DNA of 64,000 nucleotides from Rhizobacter sp. OV335 (GTDB lineage Bacteria; Pseudomonadota; Gammaproteobacteria; Burkholderiales; Burkholderiaceae_C). The notes beneath the pieces are model-generated. The model was not told the origin of the DNA, ran no database searches, and saw only the letters and a list, made by a program, of their open reading frames with translations. Of this stretch, positions 37,090 through 46,254 are shown piece by piece (within the stretch, counting starts at the first letter, position 1; each line of letters begins with the position of its first letter). The DNA lies in NCBI RefSeq assembly GCF_900142965.1, contig NZ_FRCQ01000002.1, forward strand, positions 124,001 through 188,000, written 5' to 3'. The position numbers and the translations under genes were made by a program.

Positions 37090-38318
37090 AGCGCCCCCTT
37101 CGGTGCCGATGCCGCCGCGGCCACCGCCACCTGGTCGCCATCGGCCAGCGAATCGGACGGATTCAGCACCAGCCGCTGGTCGGCGCCAAGGCCGTCGAGC
37201 ACCTCGACCGTCTCGCCGTAGTTGCGGCCCAGCGTCACCGCCTTCAGCGTGACGCGCCCGTTGCCGTCGACCACCGCGACGCGCGCGCCCTCGGCGCGGA
37301 ACAGCAGCGCATTGGTCGGCACCAGCATCGCCTGGCTGGCCGACAGCGGCAGCGCCACCTGCACGTAGGCGCCCGGCAGCAGCGTGCCGTCCGGGTTCGG
37401 CAGCGCGATCTCGACCTGCATCGTGCGCGTGCCGGTGTCGATCGACGCCGCGGTGCGCGCCACCGTGCCCTTGAAGCTCCGGCCGCGCAGCTCGCCCTGC
37501 GTGACGACCACCGGCTGCCCGGCCTTCACCAGCTGCGCATACGACTGCGGCACGTTCACGTAGACGCGCAGCGGATCGGTCTGCGACAGCGTGAAGAGCG
37601 GCTTGCCGCTGGTGTCGATCAGGTCGCCGACATCGACGTTGCGCCGCGTGATCACGCCGGCGAACGGTGCCACCACGCGCTTGAAGCCTTCGAGCTGGCG
37701 CAGCCGCTGCACGTTGGCATCGGCCGCGGCCAGGTTGGCGCGCGCCTGCGCGGCGCTGCTGCGGCGCTCGTCCAGGTCCTGCTGCGAGACCACGTCTTTC
37801 TTGCGCAGGCTCTCCCAGCGCTCGACGGTGCTGGTCGCGAGCTGCAGGCCGGATGCCGCCTGCTCGCGCGCCGCCACCGCCTGCGACAGCTGCTGGTCGA
37901 GCTCGGGCGATTCGATCTCGGCCAGCACCTCGCCCTTCTCGACGCGCGCACCGATGTCCTTGGTCCAGCGCCGCAGGTAGCCGGCCGCGCGTGCCGCGAT
38001 CGGCGACTGCACGAAGCCCTGCAGCGTGCCCGGCAGCGCCAGCGTCTGGCCGGCCTCGGCGGTCTTCGGCAGCGTGGTCTTCACGTACTGCTTCGCGCGC
38101 TCGGTGGTGCCGGCCTCCAGTGCCTTGGCATTGCCCATGCGACTGATCACGGTGCGGCCGGCACCGAGTGCCAGCAGCACCAGCACGACGATCGTCAGCA
38201 GCCGGACGCGGCGGGCGACCAGCTTGCGCTGCAGCGGATCGGCCAGGTGGATGGCGTCGGGCGATTCGTTCGGGTCGGCGGCGTGGATGCCCAGGGCCGC
38301 GTGGCGCTGCTCGGTCAT
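37086..38318 (-). CDS. RND efflux periplasmic adaptor (HlyD/MFP family)
   Basis: A 410-residue membrane fusion protein. A single membrane anchor lies at about residues 33-53 (RLLTIVVLVLLALGAGRTVIS in part). The barrel-sandwich/lipoyl domain carries GYLRRWTKDIGARVEKGEVLAEIESPELDQQL, a coiled-coil hairpin follows (about 115-185), and the beta-barrel has PLRVYVNVPQSYAQLVKAGQ. It links the RND permease to the outer membrane factor encoded downstream. Middle gene of the operon; the permease stop is four bases upstream. Confidence 0.95.
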   Translation of the reverse strand: MTEQRHAALGIHAADPNESPDAIHLADPLQRKLVARRVRLLTIVVLVLLALGAGRTVISRMGNAKALEAGTTERAKQYVKTTLPKTAEAGQTLALPGTLQGFVQSPIAARAAGYLRRWTKDIGARVEKGEVLAEIESPELDQQLSQAVAAREQAASGLQLATSTVERWESLRKKDVVSQQDLDERRSSAAQARANLAAADANVQRLRQLEGFKRVVAPFAGVITRRNVDVGDLIDTSGKPLFTLSQTDPLRVYVNVPQSYAQLVKAGQPVVVTQGELRGRSFKGTVARTAASIDTGTRTMQVEIALPNPDGTLLPGAYVQVALPLSASQAMLVPTNALLFRAEGARVAVVDGNGRVTLKAVTLGRNYGETVEVLDGLGADQRLVLNPSDSLADGDQVAVAAAASAPKGAL

Positions 38319-38321
38319 GGC

Positions 38322-41300
38322 TCAAGTCTCCTGAAGGTTGGCAGCGGGCGGCAGGGCGGCATCACGGGCCAGGGCATGGGCCTCGCGGCGCTGCGCCAGG
38401 CGGCGGTGCACGCCGGCGTAGACCACCGGCACGAAGAAGAGGGTGGACACGGTGGCGAACAGCAGCCCGCCGATCACCGCGCGGCCGAGCGGCGCGTTCT
38501 GCTCGGCGCCTTCGCCGAGGCCGAGCGCCATCGGGATCATGCCGATGATCATCGCCAGCGCCGTCATCAGCACCGGCCGGATCCGCGTCGCGCCGGCTTC
38601 GAGCGCGGCCGACAGCGCCGGCACGCCCTCTTGCAGGCGCTGCCGCGCGAACGACACCAGCAGGATGCTGTTGGCGGTGGCCACGCCCATCGTCATGATG
38701 GCGCCGGTGAGCGCCGGCACGCTCAGCGTGGTGCCGGTGACGAACAGCATCCACGCGATGCCGGCCAGCGCCGCCGGCAACGCGGCAATGATGATCAGCG
38801 CATCGATCCAGCTCTGGAAGTTGACGACGATCAGCAGGTAGACCAGCACGATCGCCATCGCGAGGCCGACGCCCAGCCCGATGAACGAGGCCTGCATGGT
38901 CTGCACCTGGCCGCGCAGCACCACCTGGCTGCCGCGCGGCAGCTTGGGCTGGACCTCGTCGACCAGCTTCTGCACCTGGCCGGCCACGTTCGCGAGGTCG
39001 GTGCCCTGCACGCTGACGTAGACGTCGATCGCCGGCAGGATGTTGTAGCGCGACGAGATCGCCAGCTGCCGCCCTGGCGCCGCCTCGACCAGGTTGCCGA
39101 GCAGCTGGGTGCTGCCGGCCGCGCCGGCGTTGGAGGCACCCCCTGCCCCCACCGCGCCGACCGGCATGTTCAGCAGCGCGTCCAGCGAATCGATCTTGTA
39201 CTGCGGCGTCTGCACCGCGATGCTGTAGACCACGCCGTTCTGCGGGTTCAGCCAGAAGGCCGGCGCCGTCTGCGAGCTGCCCGACAGCGAGATCAGCACG
39301 TTCTGCCCGACGTTCGACGCGGTCAGCCCGATCTGCTGCAGCCGCGAGCGGTCCATGTTCAGGTTGAGCGCCGGCAGGTCGTTGCGCTGGTGCACGTGGG
39401 CGTCGACCGCGCCGGGAATTTGCCGGATCTTGCGCGTCAGCTCGGCGGCCAGCGCCGCGTTGGCCGCCAGGTTCTGGCCGGTGAACTGCACGTCGATCGC
39501 CGCCGGCAGGCCGAAGTTCAGGATCTGCGTGACGATGTCGGCCGGCTGGAAGAAGAACTCGGTGCCGGGGAAGCGCTTCGGCAGTTCGGCGCGCAGCAGG
39601 CTGACGAACTCGTCGGTCGGGCGGTGGCCCTCCTTCAGCGACAGCTGCAGCTCGCCGTCGAGCGTGCCGATGGTGCCGGCATTGCTGTACGACAGGTTGA
39701 TGCCGCTGTTGGGCACGCCCAGGTTGTCGAGGATGGTCTCCAGCTGGTCGGCCGGGATCATCTCGCGGATGGCGGCCTCGACCTCGTCGGCCAGGCGTGC
39801 GGTCTCTTCGATGCGGGTGCCGGTGGGCGCGCGCAGGTGTAGCCGGATCTGGCCGGAGTCGACGCTCGGGAAGAAGTCTCGGCCGAGGAACGGGATCAGC
39901 GCGCACGACAGCAGGCAGAAGCCGGAGAACAGCAGCGCGAAGCGCATGCGCTGCGCCAGCAGGCCCGACAGCGCCAGCGTGTAGACGCGGCGCACGCGCT
40001 CGAACTGGCGGTCGAAGGCGCGGTACAGGCGCTGCAGCGCGTTCGTGTTCGCCTGCGCCGGCTCGGCCGATGCGCCGGACGGCGCCGCATGCGACTTCGC
40101 CATCAGCAGCATCACCAGCGTCGGCACCAGCGTGCGCGACAGCAGGTACGACGCGATCATCGCGAACACCACCGCCTCGGCCATCGGCACGAACAGGAAG
40201 CGCGCGACGCCCGACAGGAAGAACATCGGCACGAACACGATGCAGATGCACAGCGTGGAGACGAAGGCCGGCACGCCGATCTCGCCGGCACCGACCTCGA
40301 TCGCCTCGAGCAGCGGCGTGCCCAGGTGCAGGTGGCGCTCGATGTTCTCGATCGTCACGATCGCCTGGTCGACCAGGATGCCCACCGACAGCGCGAGCCC
40401 GCCGAGCGTCATCAGGTTCAGCGTCTCGCCGAGCATCTGCAGCACCAGGATGGACGCGAGGATCGACAGCGGGATCGTCGCCGCGATGATCAGCGTGCTG
40501 CGCCAGTTGCCGAGGAACAGCAGCACCATCGCGGCCGTCAGCAGCGCGGCGATCACCGCCTCGGCGATCACGCCCTTGACTGCTGCCTTGACGAACACCG
40601 ACTGGTCGAACAGCGGCGTCACCTTGACGTCGGCCGGCAGCGTCTGCGACGCGCGCGGCAGCAGCGCGCGCAGGTTGTCGACGATGTCGAGCGTGGACGC
40701 GCCGCCGTTCTTCAGCACCGACAGCAGCACGCCGCGCGCGCCGTCCTGGCGCACGATGTTGGTCTGCGGCGAGAAGCCGTCGCGCACCGACGCGACGTCG
40801 CGCAGGTAGGTGGTGGCGCTGGTGTTGCCACTGAGACTGGTGCGCACCGGCAGGTCGCCGAGCCCGGCGATCGCGTCGGGCGAGCCGTTCATCTTGACGG
40901 TGTATTCGGTGGCGCCGAACTTGGCAGTGCCCGACGGCAGGATCAGGTTCTGCAGGTTCACCGCATTGACCACGTCGGCCGGCGACAGCCCGCGCGCCTG
41001 CAGCGCCGCGGTGTCGAGGTCGACCGAGATCAGCCGGTTCTTGCCGCCATACGGGAACGGCACGGCCACGCCGGGGATGGTGATCAGCTGCGGGCGCAGC
41101 TGGTTGACGGCGGCGTCGAACACCGCCTGCTCCGGCAGCGTCGGGCTGGACAGCGCGAGCTGGATCACCGGGATGCTGGAGGCCGAGTACTTGATCACCA
41201 GCGGCGGCGTGATGCCCGGTGGCAGCTGGCGCACCTGGGTCTGCATCGACGCGACCACCTGTGCGATCGCGGTCTGGATGTTGGCGGTCGGCTGGAAGAA

Positions 41301-41582
41301 GACCTTGATGACCGCGATGCCGGCCAGCGATTGCGACTCGATGTGCTCGATGTCGCTGACGGTGGTGGTGAGCCCGCGCTCGCTCTGTGCCGAGATGCGC
41401 TGGCCCATCTCTTGGGCCGACAGGCCGCCGTAGTTCCAGATGATGCTGATCACCGGAATGTTGATTTCCGGGAAGATGTCGGTCGCCATGTTGCGCAGCG
41501 CGAACGGCGTGGCCAGCACGATCAGCAAGGCCATCACGATGAACGTGTAGGGGCGACGCAGCGCCAGCTGGACCATGGACAT
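38322..41582 (-). CDS. efflux RND transporter permease (HAE-1/MMPL-like AcrB family)
   Basis: A 1086-residue inner-membrane pump with the usual 12-helix pattern and two large periplasmic loops. It starts MSMVQLALRRPYTFIVMALL, with FPEINIPVISI after helix 1, PVIQLALSSP in the loop, GILVDQAIVTIENIERHL in helix 4 (proton-relay region) and GAIMTMGVATANSILLVSFARQRLQEG in the second half. The ATG at 41582 is chosen for AGGAG upstream. The closest well-known relatives are the multidrug or cation/dye exporters with NodT partners. First gene of a complete RND-adaptor-outer membrane operon (41582 down to 35647). No regulator gene is next to it. Confidence 0.96.
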   Translation of the reverse strand: MSMVQLALRRPYTFIVMALLIVLATPFALRNMATDIFPEINIPVISIIWNYGGLSAQEMGQRISAQSERGLTTTVSDIEHIESQSLAGIAVIKVFFQPTANIQTAIAQVVASMQTQVRQLPPGITPPLVIKYSASSIPVIQLALSSPTLPEQAVFDAAVNQLRPQLITIPGVAVPFPYGGKNRLISVDLDTAALQARGLSPADVVNAVNLQNLILPSGTAKFGATEYTVKMNGSPDAIAGLGDLPVRTSLSGNTSATTYLRDVASVRDGFSPQTNIVRQDGARGVLLSVLKNGGASTLDIVDNLRALLPRASQTLPADVKVTPLFDQSVFVKAAVKGVIAEAVIAALLTAAMVLLFLGNWRSTLIIAATIPLSILASILVLQMLGETLNLMTLGGLALSVGILVDQAIVTIENIERHLHLGTPLLEAIEVGAGEIGVPAFVSTLCICIVFVPMFFLSGVARFLFVPMAEAVVFAMIASYLLSRTLVPTLVMLLMAKSHAAPSGASAEPAQANTNALQRLYRAFDRQFERVRRVYTLALSGLLAQRMRFALLFSGFCLLSCALIPFLGRDFFPSVDSGQIRLHLRAPTGTRIEETARLADEVEAAIREMIPADQLETILDNLGVPNSGINLSYSNAGTIGTLDGELQLSLKEGHRPTDEFVSLLRAELPKRFPGTEFFFQPADIVTQILNFGLPAAIDVQFTGQNLAANAALAAELTRKIRQIPGAVDAHVHQRNDLPALNLNMDRSRLQQIGLTASNVGQNVLISLSGSSQTAPAFWLNPQNGVVYSIAVQTPQYKIDSLDALLNMPVGAVGAGGASNAGAAGSTQLLGNLVEAAPGRQLAISSRYNILPAIDVYVSVQGTDLANVAGQVQKLVDEVQPKLPRGSQVVLRGQVQTMQASFIGLGVGLAMAIVLVYLLIVVNFQSWIDALIIIAALPAALAGIAWMLFVTGTTLSVPALTGAIMTMGVATANSILLVSFARQRLQEGVPALSAALEAGATRIRPVLMTALAMIIGMIPMALGLGEGAEQNAPLGRAVIGGLLFATVSTLFFVPVVYAGVHRRLAQRREAHALARDAALPPAANLQET

Positions 41583-41676
41583 CGACAGCAACTCCTGCGT
41601 GCGCCCCATTGCGCAACCCACGATGATATTCAGATCAGGTTGCCGGCGTGTTGCTGATTCGGCGGATCGATCCTCG

Positions 41677-41712
41677 TTTCCGGTGCGGTTTCCGGTGCGG
41701 TTTCTGGTGCGT
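41677..41712. repeat. three tandem 12-bp repeats upstream of the RND operon
   Basis: TTTCCGGTGCGG occurs twice in tandem (41677-41688 and 41689-41700), then once as TTTCTGGTGCGT (41701-41712). They lie in the 200-base divergent region between the efflux operon start (41582) and the exported-protein gene (41783). Helically phased near 12 bp, they could be cooperative binding sites; they could also be slippage products. Confidence 0.8.
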
Positions 41713-41782
41713 CAACACCCTGCGCGCGGCGTGGCGGTCAGCCCGGCGTAAGCTGCCCGGCGCGGCGGCACAAGGAGTGGCG

Positions 41783-42214
41783 ATGGTGCGCGGGGCAGGC
41801 AGCGGGCGAGCGATCACGGCACTGGCATGGGGCGCATGCGCGATGGCGGTGCAGGCCGCCGAGGCGCCGTTGTCGGCACCGGGCAACGTGGCCGGATTGC
41901 CGAGCTGCGTGAGCGCCGACTGGATCCAGTTCGGGCGCGACGAGCAGAGCGCGCTGCTCGATGAAGGCGACCGCCGCGCGGTGGTGGCCGAGATGCACAG
42001 TCTCTACCCGGTGATCGAGCGCGACGGGCTGCCGGTGTCGCGCATCGTGCTGTGGCGGCGCAGCGGTGGCGAGCTGGTGTTCGTCGCCGCGATCGACAAC
42101 CCGCGCCAGGCCGGCGAGGCCTGCTTCATCGCGACGGTGTCGGCCGCGCGCTTCAGCATGGCGCTGCCTCTGCTGCGCAAGTACCTGCCGCAGCAGGCCA
42201 CGGCCGCGCCGTGA
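41783..42214 (+). CDS. hypothetical exported protein
   Basis: 143 residues from ATG 41783 with AAGGAG 5 bases upstream. A signal peptide (AITALAWGACAMAVQAAEAP) ends near VQAAEA. The mature part, with ADWIQFGRDEQSALLDEGDRRAVVAEMHSLYPVIERDG and SRIVLWRRSGGELVFVAAIDNP, has two cysteines (SCVS and ACFI). I do not recognise a family. It is divergent from the RND efflux operon and its stop abuts that of the convergent yciH gene. An upstream in-frame ATG at 41648 would read through the tandem repeats and is unlikely. Confidence 0.7.
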   Translation: MVRGAGSGRAITALAWGACAMAVQAAEAPLSAPGNVAGLPSCVSADWIQFGRDEQSALLDEGDRRAVVAEMHSLYPVIERDGLPVSRIVLWRRSGGELVFVAAIDNPRQAGEACFIATVSAARFSMALPLLRKYLPQQATAAP

Positions 42215-42589
42215 TCAGCCGCCGGCGCGCTTGGCGGCGTGGCCGGCCTTCTTCAATCGCTCGACCACCACGTCGATGTGGTCGCCCTGCAGTTCGATCA
42301 CGCCGTCTTTCACGGTGCCGCCGACACCGCAGGCGGCCTTCAGCTCGCGCGCCATCTGGTTCAGCGCGTCGTCGTCGAGCAGCAGGCCCTTCACCAGCGT
42401 GACGCCCTTGCCTTTGCGGCCCTTGGTCTCGCGCGAGACGCGGACGACGCCATCGCCTTGCGGAAGCGCCTTCTGCGTCTTGCACACGCATTGCGCCTGC
42501 GGCTGGCGACAGTCCGGGCAGATGCGGCCAGCGTCGGTGGAATAGACCAGCGACGACAACCCTGCGAGGCCGGACACGCTCTTCTTCAT
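42215..42589 (-). CDS. yciH: translation initiation factor Sui1/YciH family protein
   Basis: A 124-residue SUI1-domain protein. An N-terminal zinc-ribbon-like part (RICPDCRQPQAQCVC) is followed by the SUI1 core with RVSRETKGRKGKGVTLVKGL and the C-terminal VVVERLKKAGHAAKRAGG. It is the bacterial homologue of eIF1, which in E. coli affects initiation fidelity. GTG 42592 directly before ATG 42589 is an alternative start. There is no clear ribosome-binding site, but the start overlaps the stop of the small upstream ORF, so coupled translation is possible. Confidence 0.93.
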   Translation of the reverse strand: MKKSVSGLAGLSSLVYSTDAGRICPDCRQPQAQCVCKTQKALPQGDGVVRVSRETKGRKGKGVTLVKGLLLDDDALNQMARELKAACGVGGTVKDGVIELQGDHIDVVVERLKKAGHAAKRAGG

Positions 42590-42762
42590 CACGTGGACGC
42601 GGCGGCGGCGCTGGTGATTTGCGTGCTGCCGGCAGCAGCGGGCTCGACGACCGCCCCCCGGATGACGGTGGCGAGTGCCACGTCGCGCCGGACCCGCCCG
42701 GGGTCGTCATTGCCATGGCCGAATGCGCTCTGCGCGCAGTGCTCGTGGAGGTGTTTCGGCAT
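42589..42762 (-). CDS. possible 57-residue protein upstream of yciH
   Basis: An ATG at 42762 with AAGGA 6 bases upstream opens a 57-codon frame (MPKHLHEHCAQSAFGHGND, then an Ala-rich hydrophobic-ish tail) that stops exactly at the yciH start (TGATG). The good ribosome-binding site and the overlap favour a real, perhaps leader-like, gene. Codon bias cannot decide because the frame is short. The first 18 residues are His-rich. No family is recognised. Confidence 0.4.
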   Translation of the reverse strand: MPKHLHEHCAQSAFGHGNDDPGRVRRDVALATVIRGAVVEPAAAGSTQITSAAAAST

Positions 42763-42876
42763 GGTGATCCTTTTGGGCGCCGATGATAACGGCGCGCAAA
42801 AGGCCGGCGGCGGCGCGGCTCGAGCGCACATGCCCAGCCTCGCGATTGCGAGACTGGCCGCAGCGGCTCAGCTGCG

Positions 42877-43809
42877 TCAACTGAAGTCAAGCGACCCCCC
42901 TGAGCTGGAATCGTCCTCGGTCGAACTATTTGATTCAGATCCACTTTTCTGTTTGGCAGTATTCTTTTTGGCAGTTTCCAGTTCGGCAATAAACTGGCTG
43001 AGGCGGCCCTCCAATTCGTCCATCGACAGAGTCCCAAACTCTGTTGATGTGCGAAGTTTAAAACCGACAATTAGAGATCGGACGTACTGGGTCTGCCCTT
43101 TGTCATGGCTCTTGCAAATCCGATTGACTTTTGTCTGCAGGGCAGGGGCGTCCCCATTCTGGTATTCGTCCAATTTTTCATGGAAACCGGTCAGATCCGC
43201 AATGAACGCCTGGATTTTGCTCAATTCCCGAAGCGGTGGCATAGAGGTAATGACGGTCTGCGAATTACTCGATTCACCTTCGAACTTGGGTAGAGATTTC
43301 CGTCCCTTGGCTGAACTCAATTTCGGCGGCGTATCCACATCGAGCACTATGATCATGAACCGCTTCAAATAATTCTGAAGGTGCCCGAGCTCGGCGCTTG
43401 CGCGCTCAACGTCGCGTAACGACAAGTGAGCGTCCGCGGAGCGAACCCTATCAAGACAAGGCCCTCTGTGCTTTACAGTCCACTGTTCGAAGACGTCCTC
43501 CAACGTCAGAAGAGCTTCTTTGGCATCATCGAATTGACCGGAACTCAAGAGATTCTGCGCATCGACAATCGCGTGCAAAAGCGGCCAACTTTTCTCCGGC
43601 TGTGCGTCAATCGCACGCGGCGCAAAGAGAACAACATTGTCAGGCTGCGCGGCTTGGCGTTGCGCCCAGAACTCTCTCGCTCCCGCGATGACGCCATTGA
43701 CCTTCTCAGTGAGAATTCTTGCCGCGGAACTCCCACCCGACTGCACGCCGTCTTTGACTCGCCTCGCCACTCTCAGCACTCGTCTCGAAGCTTGGTACAC
43801 GTTGTTCAT
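42877..43809 (-). CDS. lower-GC orphan gene, helical protein of unknown function
   Basis: A 310-residue soluble protein. The body is mostly amphipathic helix (REFWAQRQAAQPDNVV, LLHAIVDAQNLLSSGQFDDAKEALLTLEDVFEQW, RDVERASAELGHLQNYLKRF, TKVNRICKSHDKGQTQYVRSLI in pieces) and the tail is low-complexity Ser/Glu/Asp (SESNSSTEDDSSSGGS). I recognise no family. Base composition and codon use differ visibly from all neighbours: many A/T third positions and runs such as CTTTTTGG. That suggests recent horizontal transfer. ATG 43809 lacks a clear ribosome-binding site; starts at 43854 and 43887 are in frame. Confidence 0.75.
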   Translation of the reverse strand: MNNVYQASRRVLRVARRVKDGVQSGGSSAARILTEKVNGVIAGAREFWAQRQAAQPDNVVLFAPRAIDAQPEKSWPLLHAIVDAQNLLSSGQFDDAKEALLTLEDVFEQWTVKHRGPCLDRVRSADAHLSLRDVERASAELGHLQNYLKRFMIIVLDVDTPPKLSSAKGRKSLPKFEGESSNSQTVITSMPPLRELSKIQAFIADLTGFHEKLDEYQNGDAPALQTKVNRICKSHDKGQTQYVRSLIVGFKLRTSTEFGTLSMDELEGRLSQFIAELETAKKNTAKQKSGSESNSSTEDDSSSGGSLDFS

Positions 43810-44010
43810 GATGCTGCCGGATGATTTGATTGCTCGCCAAACGCAAGTGCACATGAGTGGTGGCGCGACGCCGTTGGTTCCCGCCAAGGCCGAAGAGCGT
43901 TGAACCTGTTCGTTCTGCCTGAATCAAATCGTGCCGCGCGGCTGGCGTCTACGACCCGACGCGCTGAACCGCGACGTATCCTGGCGCGATCACCAGACCC
44001 GGAGACGCCC

Positions 44011-44604
44011 ATGAGCCATCCACCGATCAGCCGCTACCCGGTGCCCGACATCGCCGGCCTGCCCGACGACATCCGCGCGCGCATCCTCGAGGTGCAGCAG
44101 AAGGCGGGCTTCGTGCCGAACGTGTTCCTCGGCTTCGCGCACCGGCCCGACGAGGCGCGGGCCTTCTTCGCGTACCACGACGCGCTGCTGCTGAAGGAAG
44201 GCGGCCACCTGACGAAGGGCGAGCGCGAGATGATCATCGTCGCGACCTCGGGGGCCAACAACTGCCTGTACTGCGTGGTCGCGCACGGCGCGATCCTGCG
44301 GGTCTGCGAGAAGCAGCCGCAACTCGCCGACCAGGTCGCGACCAACTACCTGAAGGCCGACATCACGCCGCGCCAGAAGGCGATGCTCGGCTTCGCGTTG
44401 AAGGTCAGCAACGATGCGGCGAACATCGTCGAAGCGGATTTCGAGGCGCTGCGCGCGCACGGCTTCGACGACGAGGACATCTGGGACATCGGCGCGATCA
44501 CCGCGCTGTTCGGGTTGAGCAACCGGATGGCGAACCTGATGAGCCTGCGGCCGAACGACGAGTTCTACCTGATGGGGCGGGTGCCGCGGGAGAAGAAGGC
44601 CTAG
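44011..44604 (+). CDS. peroxidase-related enzyme, carboxymuconolactone decarboxylase/AhpD fold
   Basis: A 197-residue all-helical protein of the AhpD-like family. The motif NCLYCVVAHGAILR holds the redox CxxC pair and downstream His. PDIAGLPDDIRARILEVQQKAGFVPNVF and FGLSNRMANLMSLRPNDEFYLMGR are typical of the 'peroxidase-related enzyme' (TIGR01926-type) group. It should use thiols to reduce hydroperoxides or act in related redox reactions. GGAG lies 7 bases before ATG 44011. It converges on the bufferin operon with stops overlapping by three bases, so it is probably unrelated in transcription. Confidence 0.85.
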   Translation: MSHPPISRYPVPDIAGLPDDIRARILEVQQKAGFVPNVFLGFAHRPDEARAFFAYHDALLLKEGGHLTKGEREMIIVATSGANNCLYCVVAHGAILRVCEKQPQLADQVATNYLKADITPRQKAMLGFALKVSNDAANIVEADFEALRAHGFDDEDIWDIGAITALFGLSNRMANLMSLRPNDEFYLMGRVPREKKA

Positions 44605-45383
44605 CGGACCAGCAAGCCCTCGGCCGTCCAGCGCTGGATCACACCGACGACGCCGGGCACCGCTGGCGCGTCACCCAGTGCGTCGGCGGCAATCGCACAC
44701 AGCGCGCTGAAATCATCCCCCTGCATCGCGGCGGCCAGCAACTGCGCCTCGACCGCGTCGGCAACCGAGCGCCAGCGCGTCTCCAGCACCGGCCGCCAGA
44801 CGATCAGCTGGTGCTCGCCGGCTTCGGGTTCGGCCAGCTCCGGCTCGTCGTCGCCCTGCAGCGCGCGCCATGCCGGCTCGACGTGCCAGTCCAGGCTCAG
44901 CACCTGCACGCTCGGGTGAAAGCGCAGCACGCGCTGCGGCCAACCGTCAGCCGGCAACGCCGCCAGCTCGGTGGGCGTCATCGGCGCCGCATCCGCTGCA
45001 TCGAACGCATCCCGCAGCGCCCACTCCATGCGCGCCAGGTCGACGAAGGCCGGATGCGGCACCAGCTCGGGATTCGCCGCCATGAACTCCGCGAGCCGGT
45101 GCCCGAACCAGCGGATCGACGGATGCCGCGACGGATGCGCCTGCAGGTAGGCCTCGGCCAGCGCGTCGAAGGCCTCGTCGCCCATCGCGCGCGGCAGCGC
45201 GCCGTGGTTGTCGCGCAGCGCCGCGACCAGCCGGGCGCGGTAGGCGTTCTGGTAGATGCGCAGCAGCGGTTCGTGCTGCGTGGATTCCCGCAACAGGCCC
45301 GGCCCGGCCGGTGCGCCGAGCATCGCGGCGTGCAATCCGCGCTGCTGATCCGCCAGCGGGCTCGGGCTCGCGCCGGCGCTCAT
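44601..45383 (-). CDS. bufC: BufC-like DUF2063 protein (bufferin maturation partner)
   Basis: A 260-residue protein of the DUF2063 family. The N-terminal domain has [58 protein letters not shown] and [15 protein letters not shown], all family features. It is the partner protein that presents precursor to the MNIO enzyme, as shown for bufferin systems (RiPP recognition-like role). Its ATG overlaps the bufB stop by 4 bases. Last gene of bufA-bufB-bufC. The symbol follows the published bufferin naming and rests on context plus family. Confidence 0.88.
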   Translation of the reverse strand: MSAGASPSPLADQQRGLHAAMLGAPAGPGLLRESTQHEPLLRIYQNAYRARLVAALRDNHGALPRAMGDEAFDALAEAYLQAHPSRHPSIRWFGHRLAEFMAANPELVPHPAFVDLARMEWALRDAFDAADAAPMTPTELAALPADGWPQRVLRFHPSVQVLSLDWHVEPAWRALQGDDEPELAEPEAGEHQLIVWRPVLETRWRSVADAVEAQLLAAAMQGDDFSALCAIAADALGDAPAVPGVVGVIQRWTAEGLLVR

Positions 45384-46228
45384 GCCGCAACGACCTCGTT
45401 CAACGCCACGGCCTCGACCGCGCGCGCCTGGTCCAGCTCGGCCACCAGCTCCGCCAGCGGCGGGATGTGGTCGTCGCGCTCGATCATCGCCGGCACGCGG
45501 CCCAGGCGCTGCACCGTGTAGCCATAGAGGTCCCACACCGCCGCGCACACCGGGTGGTCGTGCGTGTCGATCAGGTAGCTGCCATGGTCCTCGTGGCCGG
45601 CCAGGTGGATCTGCCGCACGCGCTCGCGCGGCATCGCGTCGATGAAGCGGCGCGCGTCGAAGCCATGGTTCACGCTGCTGACGTGCACGTTGTTGACATC
45701 CAGCAGCAGCTCGCAGTCGGCACGCTGCAGCAGCTCGCCGATGAACTCCCATTCGCTCATCTCGTCGGCCGCGAAGCCCACGTAGCTCGACACGTTCTCC
45801 AGCACCAGCCGCCGGCCCAGCAGGTCCTGCACCTGGCGCACGCGCGGCACCAGGTGGCACAGCGCCGCCTCGGTGTACGGCATCGGCATCAGGTCGTGCA
45901 GGTTGTGATGGTCGACGCCGGTCCAGCACAGGTGGTCGGAGATCCACGCCGGCTCGATGCGCTGCGCCAGCGCCTTCAGGTCCCGCAGGTAGCCGGCGTT
46001 CAGCGGGTCGGTGCTGCCGATCGACATCGACACGCCGTGCATCACCATCGGGTGGTCGCGGCGGATGCGGTCGAGGTGGTGCAGCGGCTTGCCGCCGGGC
46101 ACCATGTAGTTCTCGGAGATGACTTCGAGCCAGTCGACGCGCCGCGCAAGCGCGCGGTCGTCGCTGCAGAAGTCGCGGTAGTGCTCGGTGCGCAGACCGA
46201 GCCCGAAGCCGTGCAGCGCGGTGTTCAT
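45380..46228 (-). CDS. bufB: BufB-like MNIO (DUF692) enzyme
   Basis: A 282-residue multinuclear non-haem iron oxidative enzyme. Metal-site and core motifs are [60 protein letters not shown] and [10 protein letters not shown] with DTHDHPV. MNIO enzymes oxidise Cys side chains of RiPP precursors; in bufferins they form copper-binding thio-oxazole-type residues. The precursor gene bufA lies 26 bases upstream on the same strand, and bufC overlaps the stop. Start ATG 46228 fits the family; upstream in-frame codons would overlap bufA. Confidence 0.95.
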   Translation of the reverse strand: MNTALHGFGLGLRTEHYRDFCSDDRALARRVDWLEVISENYMVPGGKPLHHLDRIRRDHPMVMHGVSMSIGSTDPLNAGYLRDLKALAQRIEPAWISDHLCWTGVDHHNLHDLMPMPYTEAALCHLVPRVRQVQDLLGRRLVLENVSSYVGFAADEMSEWEFIGELLQRADCELLLDVNNVHVSSVNHGFDARRFIDAMPRERVRQIHLAGHEDHGSYLIDTHDHPVCAAVWDLYGYTVQRLGRVPAMIERDDHIPPLAELVAELDQARAVEAVALNEVVAA

Positions 46229-46254
46229 GGGCAGTGGCGGCTTCGGGCGTGGGT

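Noticed and set aside
37056-41657. Long plus-strand open frames of 928 and 522 codons
   Set aside because: They are antisense shadows of the RND efflux genes caused by high GC; composition is His/Arg/Gln-rich without any domain.
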